In this document: piece by piece, positions 63,116 through 64,000 of the stretch | How the letters are laid out: every line of letters begins with the position of its first letter | How positions within the stretch are numbered: the first letter of the stretch is position 1 | NCBI RefSeq assembly: GCF_013009345.1 | Contig: NZ_JABELE010000010.1 | Coordinates: 1 to 64,000, forward strand | Reading direction: 5' to 3' | Origin: Acinetobacter geminorum | Lineage (GTDB): Bacteria > Pseudomonadota > Gammaproteobacteria > Pseudomonadales > Moraxellaceae | DNA length: 64,000 nucleotides | Made by a program: the position numbers and the translations under genes | Notes under the pieces: generated by a model | Databases searched by the model: none | What the model was told of the DNA's origin: nothing | What the model saw: only the letters and a program-made list of their open reading frames with translations

Positions 63116-64000
63116 ATGAATGCGGTTCAAATAGATCAGTTAAAACAACAATTTCCACTTATTGAAACACTTCAAGCCTATCAAGAGACATTTTGGTTTA
63201 CACCTCATCGATATCCTTTAAAAGAAGCTTTAGAAAAAGTTGGACTAACTGCTAAGGACGTAAGTGAAGCAGAAGCAAGACTAGTGCGTTTCGCACCTTA
63301 TTTGGCGAAAGTATTTCCTGAAACTCAAGCACAACATGGAAAAATTGAATCAGATATTGTTGAAATTGCTCATATGCAACAAGCGCTTTCTTCAGCAAAA
63401 CAAGTACAACTTAATGGAAAATTCTGGCTGAAAAAAGATAGTCATTTACCTATTTCAGGCTCCATAAAAGCACGTGGTGGCATTTATGAAGTGCTCACAC
63501 ATGCAGAAAAACTTGCCATGCAGGCGGGGCTACTCAAACCAGAAGATGATTATATTAAACTCGACCAAGACGCATTTCGAACATTTTTTTCTAAGTATCA
63601 AATTGCGGTAGGTTCTACAGGCAACCTTGGGCTTTCGATTGGTATTATGAGTGCCAAACTCGGCTTTAGAGTCACTGTTCATATGTCGGCTGATGCTAGA
63701 CAGTGGAAAAAAGACAAACTACGTTCCCTCGGCGTAAACGTTGTGGAATATGCTAGTGATTACGGCGTAGCTGTTGAAGAGGGACGAAAAGCCGCAGAGC
63801 AAGATCCACACTGCTTTTTCATTGATGATGAAAACTCAACCACATTATTTTTAGGTTATGCCGTTGCAGGAATACACCTAAAACAACAATTTGAGCAAAA
63901 ACAAATTAAAGTCGATGCTGAACACCCCTTATTTGTTTATTTGCCGTGTGGCGTCGGTGGTGGGCCTGGTGGGGTGAGTTTTGGACTAAAACTGGCTTTT
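63116..64000 (+). CDS. dsdA: D-serine ammonia-lyase, 3' end cut by the window
   Basis: The first 295 codons of a PLP-dependent D-serine dehydratase, which turns D-serine to pyruvate and ammonia. The window ends in the coding sequence, so the last third is missing. The PLP-lysine segment reads LPISGSIKARGG with the lysine near residue 119, and AVGSTGNLGLSIG is the phosphate-binding loop; LPCGVGGGPGGV is the late glycine loop. Use is probably detoxification or catabolism of D-serine. ATG at 63116 follows an AGGATA site. Confidence 0.9.
   Translation, partial: MNAVQIDQLKQQFPLIETLQAYQETFWFTPHRYPLKEALEKVGLTAKDVSEAEARLVRFAPYLAKVFPETQAQHGKIESDIVEIAHMQQALSSAKQVQLNGKFWLKKDSHLPISGSIKARGGIYEVLTHAEKLAMQAGLLKPEDDYIKLDQDAFRTFFSKYQIAVGSTGNLGLSIGIMSAKLGFRVTVHMSADARQWKKDKLRSLGVNVVEYASDYGVAVEEGRKAAEQDPHCFFIDDENSTTLFLGYAVAGIHLKQQFEQKQIKVDAEHPLFVYLPCGVGGGPGGVSFGLKLAF

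Overview
The window looks like chromosomal DNA of an Acinetobacter of the A. calcoaceticus-baumannii group. I infer this from the AT-rich composition, the choline-to-betaine bet cluster with two BCCT transporters, a membrane-anchored Mqo, a 381-residue periplasmic mutarotase matching the A. calcoaceticus mro product, and many MFS pumps and OprD-type porins. No rRNA, tRNA, CRISPR array or prophage was seen. Assignments rest on motifs and remembered family knowledge; no searches were run.

Layout. 1-68 is a probable IS3-family insertion sequence end. 350-5355 holds a small uptake/catabolic locus (OprD porin, MFS symporter, DapA/NanA-family lyase, divergent LysR regulator). 5369-11697 is mixed: a small secreted protein, a DUF1275 membrane protein, a lipase-like lipoprotein, an amino-acid permease paired with a homocysteine S-methyltransferase, and a membrane protein. 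11789-13429 is mqo. 13940-22480 is the bet region: betA, betB and betI read leftward, betT1, betT2 and marC rightward, with a perfect 48-bp palindrome between the two arms as the probable BetI operator.

22732-27534 carries housekeeping and transport genes (thioesterase, COG0523 GTPase, DctA-like symporter, YaeQ, FKBP). 27781-31551 is pgaBCD for poly-N-acetylglucosamine, with no pgaA beside it. 31654-34736 holds a crotonase, PnuC and three AT-rich unknown genes, two of them secreted.

34783-49322 is the most interesting part: an IclR regulator facing a 13-gene same-strand run and then a porin. The run encodes a Rieske ferredoxin, a small unknown protein, a Rieske oxygenase, an SDR, an extradiol-type dioxygenase, a ferredoxin reductase, an MFS importer, a cupin, an alpha/beta hydrolase, a second SDR lacking the YxxxK motif, aspartate dehydrogenase, aldehyde dehydrogenase and a ThDP-dependent decarboxylase-like enzyme. 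It reads as a complete ring-hydroxylation and ring-cleavage pathway joined to an amino-acid/2-oxoacid module. The substrate cannot be named from sequence.

49385-64000 returns to single genes: MHS-family transporter, peptide deformylase, glutaminase-STAS fusion, AraC regulator with an Fsr-like exporter, mro, a hypothetical gene, a transketolase C-terminal remnant, cobalamin-dependent metH, a PiT phosphate transporter behind a Pho-box-like repeat, and the start of dsdA, cut by the window edge.
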